A program made the position numbers and the translations under genes. From Mucilaginibacter_A sp964236465 (GTDB lineage Bacteria; Bacteroidota; Bacteroidia; Sphingobacteriales; Sphingobacteriaceae), in NCBI GenBank assembly GCA_964236465.1, contig CAXSBZ010000003.1:96794-160793 (forward strand): a stretch of DNA of 64,000 bases, in the 5' to 3' direction. The notes beneath the pieces were generated by a model, which was given only the letters and a program-made list of their open reading frames with translations, searched no databases and was not told the origin of the DNA. Position 1 is the stretch's first letter; the number at the start of each line of letters is the position of its first letter. Shown here piece by piece: positions 25,976 to 34,921 of the stretch.

Positions 25976-26896
25976 TCACGCCCTTGTATCATTTCCATGA
26001 TAAATGCTCAAATAACTTTCGTAGCGCGAAAGTTCAATTTCGCCGGCTTCCAGCGCAGCTAAAACGGCACAGCCGGGTTCGTTGGTGTGGCGGCAATTGT
26101 GGAAACGGCACTGGTTCAGCAATTCGCGCATTTCCGGGAAAAAGTGGCTCAGTTCCTGTTTTTCAATATCGATCACGCCCAATTCGCGGATGCCGGGCGT
26201 ATCGATCAAGAAACCGCCGAAAGAAAGTTCAAACATTTCGGCAAAAGTAGTGGTGTGTTTTCCGGAATCGCTCCAGTCAGAAATTTCTCCGGTACGCACA
26301 TCCAGTCCTGGCAAAATTGCATTGAGCAAAGTAGATTTTCCGACGCCGGAATGGCCGGAAAAGAGCGTGATCTTATCTTTCAAAACAGCTTCTACTTCTT
26401 TTATCCCTGTTTTTTTGATGGCCGAAACCTGGTAGCAAGGGTAACCAATCTTCTCATAAATGGCTTTATATTCAGCTAAAATTTCCAATCCTTCCTCACT
26501 AAACAAATCCAGTTTATTAAAGATAAGCCCGGCCGGAATGCCATAAGCTTCCGCAGTAACCAAAAAACGGTCGATAAAACCCAGCGAAGTGCGTGGCGAA
26601 GCCAGCGTAACCACTAGCAAAGCCAGATCAAGATTGGCGGCAATTATCTGAGCTTGTTTGCTGAGGTTGATGGATTTGCGGATGATGTAGTTTTTGCGGT
26701 CATGCAGTTTGTTGATCACACCAGTCTGTTGTTCGGGTTCGATCTCAAAATCTACGTTATCGCCAACTGCAACCGGATTAGTCGTGGTTAATCCCTGCAT
26801 CCGAAATTTGCCTTTGATGCGGCAATTGAACCGTTTTCCGTTTGCCGTTTGCACCTGGTACCAGCTTCCGGTTGATTTTATTATACGGCCTTGCAT
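25976..26896 (-). CDS. rsgA: Ribosome small subunit-dependent GTPase RsgA
   Basis: 306 residues: N-terminal OB fold, circularly permuted GTPase with F-N-K-L-D (G4), S-G-H-S-G-V-G-K-S-T (G1) and D-T-P-G-I-R-E (G3), and a C-terminal zinc site C-x5-H (C-R-F-H-N-C-R-H). Acts in late 30S maturation. Its start overlaps the stop of the mazF-like gene by 1 bp. A motif copy at 26392 encodes G-I-K-E-V. Confidence 0.95.
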   Translation of the reverse strand: MQGRIIKSTGSWYQVQTANGKRFNCRIKGKFRMQGLTTTNPVAVGDNVDFEIEPEQQTGVINKLHDRKNYIIRKSINLSKQAQIIAANLDLALLVVTLASPRTSLGFIDRFLVTAEAYGIPAGLIFNKLDLFSEEGLEILAEYKAIYEKIGYPCYQVSAIKKTGIKEVEAVLKDKITLFSGHSGVGKSTLLNAILPGLDVRTGEISDWSDSGKHTTTFAEMFELSFGGFLIDTPGIRELGVIDIEKQELSHFFPEMRELLNQCRFHNCRHTNEPGCAVLAALEAGEIELSRYESYLSIYHGNDTRA

Positions 26897-27249
26897 CAGT
26901 TTAAAGCCAGCACTTTTATCAGTGCACTTTTTAAATCTTCATGATAAATTTCTTCTAAACTCCCTAAATGTTCAAGAAGTTTTAGGTTATCAACCGCCCG
27001 GATCTGATCAACCAAAACAGCAGAATCTTTTTCTAAACCATTTCTGGAATTGCAGGAAATATTTAAGCGAAGAATTTTAGATTCGATGGTCATATCGGAA
27101 GTTACAGGGCATATAATAGTTGATGGATGTTTTGCTTTGTTTAATCCGTTAGACTGAATAACTACAACCGGCCGTATTTTTCCGGGTACTGTTCCTTTTC
27201 CAGGGTTTAAATTGGCAATCCAGATATCAAACTGTTTAATATTCATCAT
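26896..27249 (-). CDS. MazF/PemK-type endoribonuclease toxin
   Basis: 117 residues. N-terminal F-D-I-W-I-A-N-L-N-P-G-K-G and G-K-I-R-P-V-V-V-I-Q, with T-S-D-M and the D-Q-I-R-A segment, are typical of MazF-family mRNA interferases. The start at 27249 (or 27246) overlaps the 3' end of the antitoxin gene by about 14 bp, the usual translational coupling. Confidence 0.88.
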   Translation of the reverse strand: MMNIKQFDIWIANLNPGKGTVPGKIRPVVVIQSNGLNKAKHPSTIICPVTSDMTIESKILRLNISCNSRNGLEKDSAVLVDQIRAVDNLKLLEHLGSLEEIYHEDLKSALIKVLALN

Positions 27250-27481
27250 AAATTCCATCGCCTAAAGTGGTTTCAAAATCTTTGTTTATTCGCATAGATT
27301 CTTCCCGAACTAGTAATGATTCTTTTGCAAGCTGTAATTCAACCCGCTTTCTTTCAACCAAAAGATTGTATTCCTCCAACGCCTCTTTAATATAACCGTT
27401 CCGGCTGATTTTTAATTCCTTCACCTGCTTTTCGGTTTCTTCAAAAAGCTTGTCGTCTAATTTCAGCAAAATACTTTTCAT
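27236..27481 (-). CDS. Ribbon-helix-helix antitoxin of the MazF-type pair
   Basis: 81 residues; short strand K-S-I-L-L-K-L-D then two helices (about 12-40), a charged linker and an acidic tail D-F-E-T-T-L-G-D-G-I-Y-D-E-Y suited to covering the toxin. Together with the downstream gene it forms a type II toxin-antitoxin module. A motif copy (27484-27497, ACAG subtype) lies just 3 bp upstream of the start codon, within the region where the ribosome binding site must be. Confidence 0.8.
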   Translation of the reverse strand: MKSILLKLDDKLFEETEKQVKELKISRNGYIKEALEEYNLLVERKRVELQLAKESLLVREESMRINKDFETTLGDGIYDEY

Positions 27482-27483
27482 AG

Positions 27484-27509
27484 ATACTGTTTTTATCTAT
27501 CAAAAATAG
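27484..27509 (-). repeat. Motif copy in the leader of the MazEF-type operon
   Basis: ATACTGTTTTTATC plus AT-rich half TATCAAAAATAG. On the minus strand it ends 2 bp before the antitoxin ATG, leaving no room for another ribosome binding site; Bacteroidota often use A-rich rather than Shine-Dalgarno leaders. Confidence 0.8.
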
Positions 27510-27606
27510 CTATACTTTTTATATATCAATACAAATAATCAAATTAATTATTGCAAATCAGCCAACAAAACATTTACTTTATAGCGTCCTCAAAAAGGAT
27601 AATTTT

Positions 27607-27672
27607 ATGTTGAAAATGACAAACACGGTTAACACTATTATTACCACCAGAAAATTTTCGGAGGAAGGATAG
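27607..27672 (+). CDS. thrL: thr operon leader peptide
   Basis: A 21-codon frame, M-L-K-M-T-N-T-V-N-T-I-I-T-T-R-K and on to a TAG, carries five Thr and two Ile codons, five of them within seven codons of the T-V-N-T-I-I-T-T run. It is followed by a strong terminator hairpin before thrA. This is the layout of thrL-type attenuation: ribosome stalling on scarce Thr- or Ile-tRNA would prevent the terminator. The GAGGAAGGAT at its end can pair with the CCTTCC arm of the terminator and so may be the antiterminator. Confidence 0.82.
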   Translation: MLKMTNTVNTIITTRKFSEEG

Positions 27673-27704
27673 TTTTGGGTAGATCGACAAGATAAAAAAC
27701 CACC

Positions 27705-27738
27705 AAAAGCCTTCCCCTGCAAAGAGGAAGGCTTTTTT
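27705..27738 (+). terminator. Attenuator terminator of the thr operon
   Basis: Arms AAGCCTTCC and GGAAGGCTT with an 11-base loop followed by TTTT, located 33 bp after the leader peptide stop and 15 bp before thrA. Confidence 0.85.
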
Positions 27739-27752
27739 ATTACATATATAAA

Positions 27753-30203
27753 ATGAAAGTATTAAAGTTCGGAGGCACATCCGTAGGTTCTGCCGAAAGT
27801 ATCCAAACGCTGCTGCAAATTGTACAAAAAGAAAATGCTGCTTCCGGCCCGCCGGTTGTAGTTGTTTCTGCAATGAGCGGCGTAACCAACCTGCTTTCAA
27901 AAATGGCCGAAAAGGCTTCTGTCGGAGAAGATTATGCGCTTTATTTATCCGAATTGGAAACTCGGCATTTCGCTATTATCAAAATTTTGCTGGACGTGCA
28001 GCGCCAAAACCCGGTTTTTACCAAACTCAAAATATTTTTTAATGAATTGGAAGATTTGCTGCAAGGCATTTCAAGCTTAAAAGAACTGACTGCCCAAACG
28101 CGCGACCTGGTTTTAAGCTATGGCGAACGCTGTTCGGCTTTTTTAATCAGCAAAATTGCCGGACAGCATTTCCCGGAAACGTGTTATGTAGATGCAACTG
28201 AACTGATTAAAACGGATAGTAATTTCGGCCAGGCACGCCTCAACACAAACCTGACTGAACAATTGATCCAAATTTTTTGCCAGCAAAAGAAGCATCAGGT
28301 TTTGTTTGTTACCGGTTTTATCGGCAGCAACGAAAACGGAAGGATCACCACTTTAGGCCGCGGCGGAAGCGATTATACAGCAGCCATTTTTGGTTCGGCT
28401 TTGAATGCTGAAGAAATCCAAATTTGGACGGATGTAAACGGCATGATGACTGCCGACCCGCGGATGGTTAAAAAAGCATTCCCACTGCCCGAACTTTCTT
28501 ATACCGAAGCGATGGAGCTTTCCTACTTTGGGGCAAAAGTGATCTATCCGCCAACCATGATTCCGGCGTTTTTAAAACGGATTCCCATCGCTATCAAAAA
28601 TACTTTTCAGCCTGATTTTCCCGGAACAATTATTCGGCACGATTGCCGTCCGTCAAACTTGACCATCAAAGGAATTTCTTCCATTAATGATATTAGTATT
28701 ATTAATTTAGAAGGCAGCGGCATGGTTGGCAAAGCTGGTTTTAGCGGACGCTTGTTTTCGCTTTTGGCACGAGAGCTGATCAATGTAATTTTAATTACGC
28801 AATCCTCTTCCGAACACAGCATTACCTTCGCCATCCGGCCGGAGGATGCTTTAAAAGCCCAGCATCTGATCGAACAGGAATTTGAACTGGAACTTCATGC
28901 CAAAAAATTGGAAGCCCCTGTTTTCGAGCAAAGCCTATCCATCCTGGCTATTGTGGGCGAAAACATGAAACAAACGCCGGGCATTTCCGGCAAGCTTTTT
29001 CATGCTTTGGGGCGAAATGGTATCAACGTTCGGGCAATTGCACAAGGCTCATCAGAATACAATATTTCTGTAGTGATTTCCCGTCCCAATCTCAACAAAG
29101 CATTGAATGCCGTACATGATGCTTTTTTTATAGAGCTAAATAAAACCTTGCATGTTTTCAATTTAGGAACGGGCAATATTGGCAAAACATTATTTCGTCA
29201 GTTGCAATCGCACACCGAATTTCTACAGGAGAACAACGGAATCCAGGTAAAAGTGGTTGGCATTGGCAACACACGCAAAATGGTTTTTAATGCAGATGGT
29301 TTGTCGTTGGAAAACTGGCAAAACGAACTGGAAAATTCCGAAGAAACCGCAAAATTAGAAGAGTTTGTGGCAAGGATGAAGGCCATGAATTTGCCTAATG
29401 CTGTTTTCATCGACAACACCGCTAGCCCAAAACCAATTGCATTTTACGAGGGGATTTTTAAGTCGAACATTTCTATCGTAACCTGCAACAAAATCGGCAA
29501 TTCGGGCAGTTACGGGCAATATAAAAAGTTTAAAGATGCAGCCAGAAGCCACGGCGTTGATTTTTATTACGAAACTAATGTTGGCGCGGGTTTGCCCATC
29601 ATTAGAACATTAAAAGATTTGATGGTTTCGGGCGACCGCGTTTTAAAAATTGAAGCGATTTTGTCGGGAACGATTTCTTTCATTTTTAATAATTTTAAAG
29701 GCGAAGTTAGTTTCCATGATGTGGTGAAAGAAGCGCAGGAAAAAGGCTATACCGAACCCGATCCGCGCGACGACTTAAGCGGACTGGATTTTATGCGCAA
29801 GATGCTGATTTTGGCACGAGATGCTGGTTATCCCTTGGAAGCAAGCGATGTTCAATTGGAAAATATGCTGCCAAAAACAGCAATCGAAGCCGGAACGGTT
29901 GCCGAATTTTATGAAGCTTTAAAAGCCGAAGATGCTTTTTTTAATGGCATAAAAACAGCAGCCGAAAACAACGGCAAAGTGTTGCGTTATATCGGAAAAT
30001 TAGAAAACGGGCAGGTTTCCATTACCTTGCAACAGGTGGATGCAAACCATGCTTTTTACTCGCTTTCGGGCAGTGATAACGTGATTTCTTTCACAACAGA
30101 ACGTTACAAAGAACGTCCCTTGGTGGTAAAAGGCCCGGGCGCAGGTGCCGAAGTTACGGCTGCCGGTGTTTTCGCTGATCTGGTAAATGTTGGTGCGCAT
30201 TGA
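27753..30203 (+). CDS. thrA: Bifunctional aspartate kinase / homoserine dehydrogenase I
   Basis: 816 residues. Kinase domain begins M-K-V-L-K-F-G-G-T-S-V-G-S; two ACT-type regulatory repeats occupy about 310-460; the dehydrogenase part begins near 465 with V-F-N-L-G-T-G-N-I-G-K-T and contains the catalytic E-P-D-P-R-D-D-L-S-G-L-D. First and third steps from aspartate to threonine/methionine. Motif copies at 28282 (Q-K-K-H) and 29948 (G-I-K-T-A), plus a reverse copy over the stop codon at 30203. Confidence 0.97.
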   Translation: MKVLKFGGTSVGSAESIQTLLQIVQKENAASGPPVVVVSAMSGVTNLLSKMAEKASVGEDYALYLSELETRHFAIIKILLDVQRQNPVFTKLKIFFNELEDLLQGISSLKELTAQTRDLVLSYGERCSAFLISKIAGQHFPETCYVDATELIKTDSNFGQARLNTNLTEQLIQIFCQQKKHQVLFVTGFIGSNENGRITTLGRGGSDYTAAIFGSALNAEEIQIWTDVNGMMTADPRMVKKAFPLPELSYTEAMELSYFGAKVIYPPTMIPAFLKRIPIAIKNTFQPDFPGTIIRHDCRPSNLTIKGISSINDISIINLEGSGMVGKAGFSGRLFSLLARELINVILITQSSSEHSITFAIRPEDALKAQHLIEQEFELELHAKKLEAPVFEQSLSILAIVGENMKQTPGISGKLFHALGRNGINVRAIAQGSSEYNISVVISRPNLNKALNAVHDAFFIELNKTLHVFNLGTGNIGKTLFRQLQSHTEFLQENNGIQVKVVGIGNTRKMVFNADGLSLENWQNELENSEETAKLEEFVARMKAMNLPNAVFIDNTASPKPIAFYEGIFKSNISIVTCNKIGNSGSYGQYKKFKDAARSHGVDFYYETNVGAGLPIIRTLKDLMVSGDRVLKIEAILSGTISFIFNNFKGEVSFHDVVKEAQEKGYTEPDPRDDLSGLDFMRKMLILARDAGYPLEASDVQLENMLPKTAIEAGTVAEFYEALKAEDAFFNGIKTAAENNGKVLRYIGKLENGQVSITLQQVDANHAFYSLSGSDNVISFTTERYKERPLVVKGPGAGAEVTAAGVFADLVNVGAH

Positions 30204-30243
30204 TGCTTCTTTTATCGACTAAAAATTAAGATAAAAGAAGCAC
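30203..30243. repeat. Inverted motif pair between thrA and thrB
   Basis: Reverse core 30203-30216 and forward core 30230-30243 with a 13-base AT loop give a 13-bp stem. The pair fills the 53-bp gap between two genes of one operon, so here it is unlikely to be a full terminator; it may tune the thrA/thrB ratio or protect transcript ends. Confidence 0.82.
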
Positions 30244-30256
30244 AAAGATTTTTTGA

Positions 30257-31195
30257 ATGATGAAAAATTCTATAAAAGTATTTGCCCCAGCCACCGTTGC
30301 CAATGTAGTTTGCGGTTTTGATGTGTTGGGATTCGCCGTAAACGCGCCGGGCGACGAAGTGGTAATGCGAAAGGTTGAGAAACCAGGCATCACCATCAAA
30401 AAAATTACCGGCGATGATGGCCGCTTGCCTTTGGATGCCGCCAAAAATACGGTTAGCGCAAGTGTGAAACATTATTTGGACCACATCAGCCAGCCGGATC
30501 TGGGCATCGAAATCGAACTCCATAAAAAAATGCCGATTGGCAGCGGTTTGGGTTCCAGTTCGGCCAGTACGGTTGCGGGTTTGTTTGCTATAAATAATTT
30601 GTTGGATCAACCTTTAACCCAAATGCAACTGGTTCCTTTTGCCATGAAAGGTGAGGAGTTGGCTTGCGGTTACGGCCATGCGGATAATGTTGCGCCAGCT
30701 TTGTTGGGCGGTTTTGTGCTGATCAGAAGTTATGAACCCTTGGATATTATCCGTTTGCCGCACCCGGAAAATTTGTATTGTGCGATAATTTTTCCGGAAG
30801 TGGACGTGCCGACAAGAGATGCAAGGCAAATGATCCGCCAGAAAGTGTTTTTAAAAGATGCGGTAACGCAATGGGGAAATATTGCCGGTTTGGTAAGCGG
30901 TTTGTTTTTGAAAGACATTGACCTGATAGGCCGCAGCATGAAAGACATTCTGGTAGAACCTGTCCGCTCTATTTTAATCCCTGATTTTTACAAAATGCGC
31001 GAAATGGCGATGCAAAACGGTGCCGTTAGTTTTGGTATTTCCGGCTCCGGGCCTTCGGTTTTTGCCTTTTCCAAAACCGAGGCCGATGCTGTTTTTATCA
31101 CCCAAAAAATTGCGTCGCACTTAAATATTCTTGGTATTTCCAGCAAAACTTATGTTTCGCCAATTAATGATATCGGGCCGGTAATTTTGGATTGA
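30257..31195 (+). CDS. thrB: Homoserine kinase
   Basis: 312 residues, GHMP family: P-I-G-S-G-L-G-S-S-S-A-S (about 93-104) is the ATP-binding loop. Phosphorylates homoserine. A motif copy at 31086 (ACAG, reverse) encodes A-D-A-V-F-I-T-Q-K near the C-terminus. Confidence 0.97.
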   Translation: MMKNSIKVFAPATVANVVCGFDVLGFAVNAPGDEVVMRKVEKPGITIKKITGDDGRLPLDAAKNTVSASVKHYLDHISQPDLGIEIELHKKMPIGSGLGSSSASTVAGLFAINNLLDQPLTQMQLVPFAMKGEELACGYGHADNVAPALLGGFVLIRSYEPLDIIRLPHPENLYCAIIFPEVDVPTRDARQMIRQKVFLKDAVTQWGNIAGLVSGLFLKDIDLIGRSMKDILVEPVRSILIPDFYKMREMAMQNGAVSFGISGSGPSVFAFSKTEADAVFITQKIASHLNILGISSKTYVSPINDIGPVILD

Positions 31196-31259
31196 TTCAG
31201 TTGTCAGTTGTGCGTTGTCAGTTCCTTTCGCTTTTAACCTCAAACCCCACACCTCAAAA
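31196..31259 (+). repeat. Short tandem-like intergenic repeat before thrC
   Basis: CAGTTGTCAGTTGTGCGTTGTCAG contains three imperfect GTTGTCAG units and resembles half of the palindromic elements at 38613-38672 and 42631-42692. Broken copy of the same family, or simple repeat. Confidence 0.4.
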
Positions 31260-32582
31260 ATGAAACTCTACAGTACCAATAATAAAGCCCACGAAGTCTC
31301 TTTTCAGGAAGCTGTTTTTAACAGTTTGCCGCAAGACAGAGGTTTGTACATGCCGGTGGACATACTTCGTTTACCAGATGATTTTTTGGAAAATTTGCAC
31401 CGGTATGAATTGCCGGAAATTGCTTTTCATGTGGCGGATCATTTGTTGCAAGGTATTATTCCTTCGGAGGATTTAAAATCGATTATTGATGATGCGATCA
31501 ACTTCCCGGCACCGGTTATTAAGTTGGAAGAGAACAAATACGTGCTGGAACTTTTCCACGGCCCATCATTGGCGTTTAAAGATTTTGGGGCAAGGTTTAT
31601 GAGCCGCGTGATGGCTTATTTCCTGCGGGAAGGGGAGAAGGAACTGAACGTTTTGGTCGCCACTTCCGGCGATACCGGCGGCGCGGTTGCCTTGGGTTTT
31701 TTGGGCGTGCCGAATACCTTGGTTACTATTTTGTACCCGAAAGGGAAAGTAAGTTTGATACAGGAATTGCAGTTAACTACCAACGGACAAAATATCCGAG
31801 CCATAGAAATTGACGGAACTTTTGATGATTGCCAGGCGTTGGTAAAACAGGCTTTTGTAGATGCAGAACTGAATGAAAAGTTCCGTTTGACTTCTGCCAA
31901 TTCCATCAATATTTCTCGTTTGATCCCGCAAACTTTTTACTATTTTAATGCTATTGCTCAGTTGCAAAAAGAAGGTAAAACTGATGTTGTTTTTTCTGTC
32001 CCCAGCGGCAACTTCGGCAATATTGGCGCAGGTTTATTAGCCTGGAAAATGGGTTTGCCGGTTAAACAATTCATTGCGGCAACCAACGCAAACGACACCG
32101 TTCCCACTTTTTTAAACGGCGGCATTTATCAACCCAAACCTTCTGTTGCTACCATTTCTAATGCAATGGACGTGGGCAACCCAAGCAATTGGGCGCGGAT
32201 TATGGATTTGTTCCGGGAAGATCAATTGGCCATAAATAAATTGGTAAGCGGTTACAGTTTTGACGATGCACAAACGGCAGCCGCAATTGAGGAAGTTTAC
32301 CGGCTGTATAATTACGTGGTTTGTCCGCATACGGCCATTGCTTTTTCTGCGCTTGATGTTTGGCAGAAACAACATCCGCAGCAGGAAAATACCGGCGTTT
32401 TCCTGGCTACGGCTCATCCTTGTAAATTCCCGGATGTTTTTTCGGATGAAATTGCTGTGGAAATAGAAATCCCGGAACAAGTATTGGAACTGGAAGGAAA
32501 ACCTCGAAAGGCTGATTCGCTTGGTGTTGATTATGCTTCTTTTAAAGCCTATTTATTGGCGGAGGAAAAGGATTTGATCTAA
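31260..32582 (+). CDS. thrC: Threonine synthase
   Basis: 440 residues from ATG 31260 (M-K-L-Y-S-T-N-N-K-A-H-E-V); a longer open frame to 31215 runs through repeat sequence. The PLP Lys is in L-A-F-K-D-F-G-A-R, and phosphate-binding S-G-D-T-G-G-A-V follows. Last step of the pathway. A motif copy at 32533 encodes Y-A-S-F-K near the C-terminus, another follows the stop. Confidence 0.97.
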   Translation: MKLYSTNNKAHEVSFQEAVFNSLPQDRGLYMPVDILRLPDDFLENLHRYELPEIAFHVADHLLQGIIPSEDLKSIIDDAINFPAPVIKLEENKYVLELFHGPSLAFKDFGARFMSRVMAYFLREGEKELNVLVATSGDTGGAVALGFLGVPNTLVTILYPKGKVSLIQELQLTTNGQNIRAIEIDGTFDDCQALVKQAFVDAELNEKFRLTSANSINISRLIPQTFYYFNAIAQLQKEGKTDVVFSVPSGNFGNIGAGLLAWKMGLPVKQFIAATNANDTVPTFLNGGIYQPKPSVATISNAMDVGNPSNWARIMDLFREDQLAINKLVSGYSFDDAQTAAAIEEVYRLYNYVVCPHTAIAFSALDVWQKQHPQQENTGVFLATAHPCKFPDVFSDEIAVEIEIPEQVLELEGKPRKADSLGVDYASFKAYLLAEEKDLI

Positions 32583-32590
32583 ATTTTAGT

Positions 32591-32604
32591 GGTAAAAGAA
32601 GTAT
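32591..32604 (+). repeat. Motif copy between thrC and the VapBC pair
   Basis: GGTAAAAGAAGTAT preceded by AAATTTTAGT, 9 bp past the thrC stop. It could mark the border of the following toxin-antitoxin module, as at the MNT/HepT pair, but no second flanking copy is found downstream of the toxin. Confidence 0.75.
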
Positions 32605-32646
32605 ATAAACTATGCGTACAAAAAATAATAGTGCGTATATTTGGAT

Positions 32647-32892
32647 ATGAAAAGTAAAGTTAACCTTACGATTGAAAAAGATTTGCTTTCAGAAATCAAA
32701 TCTTATGCCGCAGAAAAGCACATAAGTATTTCAGAATTGGTAGAGCATCATTTTAAGCAGCTAATAAAACCGAAGAGGAAATCCAGAATATTTGATATGG
32801 TAGAAAATCTTGATATTAAAGAAAAATTTGAATCAATCCCTGATTTGAAAAAGGCATATTACGAAGACAACGCGGCAAAATATGGCTTCTAA
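32647..32892 (+). CDS. VapB-type ribbon-helix-helix antitoxin (DUF6364-like)
   Basis: 81 residues from ATG 32647. M-K-S-K-V-N-L-T-I-E-K-D-L-L is the ribbon-helix-helix opening, followed by helices to about 45 and a polar toxin-binding tail. It overlaps the PIN toxin gene by 11 bp. Regulation is expected by binding its own promoter. Confidence 0.85.
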   Translation: MKSKVNLTIEKDLLSEIKSYAAEKHISISELVEHHFKQLIKPKRKSRIFDMVENLDIKEKFESIPDLKKAYYEDNAAKYGF

Positions 32893-33301
32893 AATATTAT
32901 TAGATGCCAACGTTTTAATTGATTTTTTACTTGAACGAGAAGGTTTTGAAGTATCCAAAAGGCTGTTAAATGTAATACTTTATCACCCTTATAAAGTATT
33001 TGTTACACCCGCCATTATTCATATTACTTCATATTGGGTAAAAAGATCATTGGGTACAGCAACTACGAAAGTGTTATTGCTGGAATTGTTAAAAGATATA
33101 AGAACAATAGATTGCGACCATAAAACGGCTGTTTTAGCGATAAGCTCTTCAATGAATGACATTGAAGATGCTTTACAATATTATACAGCTTTACAACACA
33201 ATTTGGATTTCGTTATTACCCAAGATCAGCAATTTCAAAAGCAGGCCATTCCTTCATTGCCCATTTATTCTCCAAGCGAATTTTTAAAAAACATTTATTG
33301 A
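32882..33301 (+). CDS. VapC-type PIN domain toxin
   Basis: 139 residues. PIN acidic residues: D in L-L-D-A-N-V-L-I-D (about 8-16), the D-I-E-D pair near 97-100 and D in F-V-I-T-Q-D near 113-118. Predicted endoribonuclease. Pairs with the overlapping antitoxin. More AT-rich than flanking thrC. Confidence 0.88.
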   Translation: MASKILLDANVLIDFLLEREGFEVSKRLLNVILYHPYKVFVTPAIIHITSYWVKRSLGTATTKVLLLELLKDIRTIDCDHKTAVLAISSSMNDIEDALQYYTALQHNLDFVITQDQQFQKQAIPSLPIYSPSEFLKNIY

Positions 33302-33311
33302 TTAGCCATTT

Positions 33312-33923
33312 ATGATCAACACCATCATCTTCGATTTAGGCAACGTTTTAATCAATTGGGAACCCAGACTTTTGTACAATAAGATTTTTGATTCAGAAGA
33401 GGAAACTAACCATTTTTTAGAAAATATTTGTACTTTGACTTGGAACGAGGAACAAGATGCAGGGCGAAGTTTGGAAGCCGGGACGAAAGCGTTAATTGAA
33501 GAATTCCCTCAACATAAAACAGAAATCGAAGCCTATTACAGCCGTTGGGAAGAAATGCTGAACGGGCCGATTGAAGGATCAGTAGCGGTTTTTAGAAAGC
33601 TAAAAGCTACCGGAAAATACAAGTTTTATGCTTTAACCAACTGGTCGTCAGAGCTTTTTCCAATTGCTTTGCGCGAGTTTGAGTTTTTAAACTGGTTTGA
33701 TGGCATTGTCGTTTCGGGCGATGAAGGCATCCGCAAACCGGAAGCTGCTTTTTTTAAGATTTTGTTTGACCGCTATCAAGTAAATCCTGCCGATGCTGTT
33801 TTTATCGATGATAATTTGAGAAACATAGAAGCTGCGCGAGAATTAGGGATTGAATCCATTCGTTTTACTTCGCCGGAAGAATTGGAGAAAGAATTAAAAG
33901 CCTTAAACATTTTAAATTCCTGA
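33312..33923 (+). CDS. HAD-IA family hydrolase
   Basis: 203 residues. HAD motif I is I-F-D-L-G-N-V-L-I-N (about 5-14, Asp then Gly-Asn as in YihX-type), motif II A-L-T-N-W-S, motif III K-P-E, motif IV F-I-D-D-N-L-R-N. Phosphatase, substrate unknown. The reverse motif copy 33793-33806 encodes A-D-A-V-F-I directly before the catalytic motif IV, so core and conserved active site overlap. Confidence 0.88.
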   Translation: MINTIIFDLGNVLINWEPRLLYNKIFDSEEETNHFLENICTLTWNEEQDAGRSLEAGTKALIEEFPQHKTEIEAYYSRWEEMLNGPIEGSVAVFRKLKATGKYKFYALTNWSSELFPIALREFEFLNWFDGIVVSGDEGIRKPEAAFFKILFDRYQVNPADAVFIDDNLRNIEAARELGIESIRFTSPEELEKELKALNILNS

Positions 33924-33938
33924 CACCAATTTTAGTAC

Positions 33939-33952
33939 GATAAAAACAGTAT
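33939..33952 (+). repeat. Motif copy between convergent HAD and metF genes
   Basis: A perfect GATAAAAACAGTAT preceded by CAATTTTAGTAC; only single copy in this convergent gap. Confidence 0.85.
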
Positions 33953-33955
33953 CGT

Positions 33956-34909
33956 TTAAAACACCGCTTTTGCAATCCGTTTGGTCGGTTCCGCGTTTCC
34001 CATGGTATAAAAATGCAGGACGGGCGCGCCCATTTCCACCAATTCTTTGCATTGCTGGATCATCCACTCAATCCCAACTTCTTTTACATCCTTTTCGTTT
34101 TTGCAAGCTTGTACGGCATCGCTCAAATCCTCAGGAATATCAATATGAAAAATTTTGGGCAAACTGATCAATTGCCTGGAAGTAGTGAGCGGTTTTAAAC
34201 CGGGAATAATCGGGATATTAATATCATTTTCCTGGCAACATTTTACAAATTCCCGGTACTTGTTGTTGTCGAAAAACATTTGCGTAACCATAAAACCTGC
34301 TCCGGCATCTGCTTTCTTTTTCAAAAATTGAAAGTCAGATTTTAAGTTTGGTGCTTCAAAATGCTTCTCCGGATAAGCCGCAATGCCAACACAAAAATTG
34401 GTTTTCACCGCTTCATATTCATCGTGCAAGTATTTTCCGTTGTTCATGTTGATTACTTGCTCCAACAATTCAGTGGCATAAGCATGTCCGCCGGGCGTTG
34501 GGATAAAACCAGCATCGCCTTTTCGGGCATCACCACGTAAAACCAGCACGTTATCAATGCCCAGGAATTGTAGGTCGATCAAGGCATATTCGGTTTCTTC
34601 TTTGGTAAAACCACCGCATAACAAATGTGGAACGGCATCTACTTTGTACCGGTTCATGATAGCCGCACAAACCGCAACCGTGCCCGGCCTTTTACGGTAG
34701 GTTACTTTCTCCAACAATCCGTTGCCGCGTTCTTTATAAAAATGGTCTTCGCGCGAAGTGGTTACGTCGATAAAAGGCGGGTTAAGTTCCATCAACGGGT
34801 CAATGGCATCAAAAATCCCTTGAATGCCGTGTCCTTTTATCGGTGGCAAAAGTTCAAAAGAAAAAAGGGTCTTGCCGTTGGCCTGTTTTATATGATCAGT
34901 AATTTTCAT
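33956..34909 (-). CDS. metF: Methylenetetrahydrofolate reductase
   Basis: 317 residues. F-E-L-L-P-P near 18-23 and D-V-T-S-R (the usual D-V-T-x-x), L-R-G-D and T-Q-M-F-F-D are MetF marks. FAD enzyme producing 5-methyl-THF for MetH, whose gene is 12 bp upstream; the two form an operon under the SAM riboswitch. Confidence 0.96.
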   Translation of the reverse strand: MKITDHIKQANGKTLFSFELLPPIKGHGIQGIFDAIDPLMELNPPFIDVTTSREDHFYKERGNGLLEKVTYRKRPGTVAVCAAIMNRYKVDAVPHLLCGGFTKEETEYALIDLQFLGIDNVLVLRGDARKGDAGFIPTPGGHAYATELLEQVINMNNGKYLHDEYEAVKTNFCVGIAAYPEKHFEAPNLKSDFQFLKKKADAGAGFMVTQMFFDNNKYREFVKCCQENDINIPIIPGLKPLTTSRQLISLPKIFHIDIPEDLSDAVQACKNEKDVKEVGIEWMIQQCKELVEMGAPVLHFYTMGNAEPTKRIAKAVF

Positions 34910-34921
34910 TTGTTCTCAATA

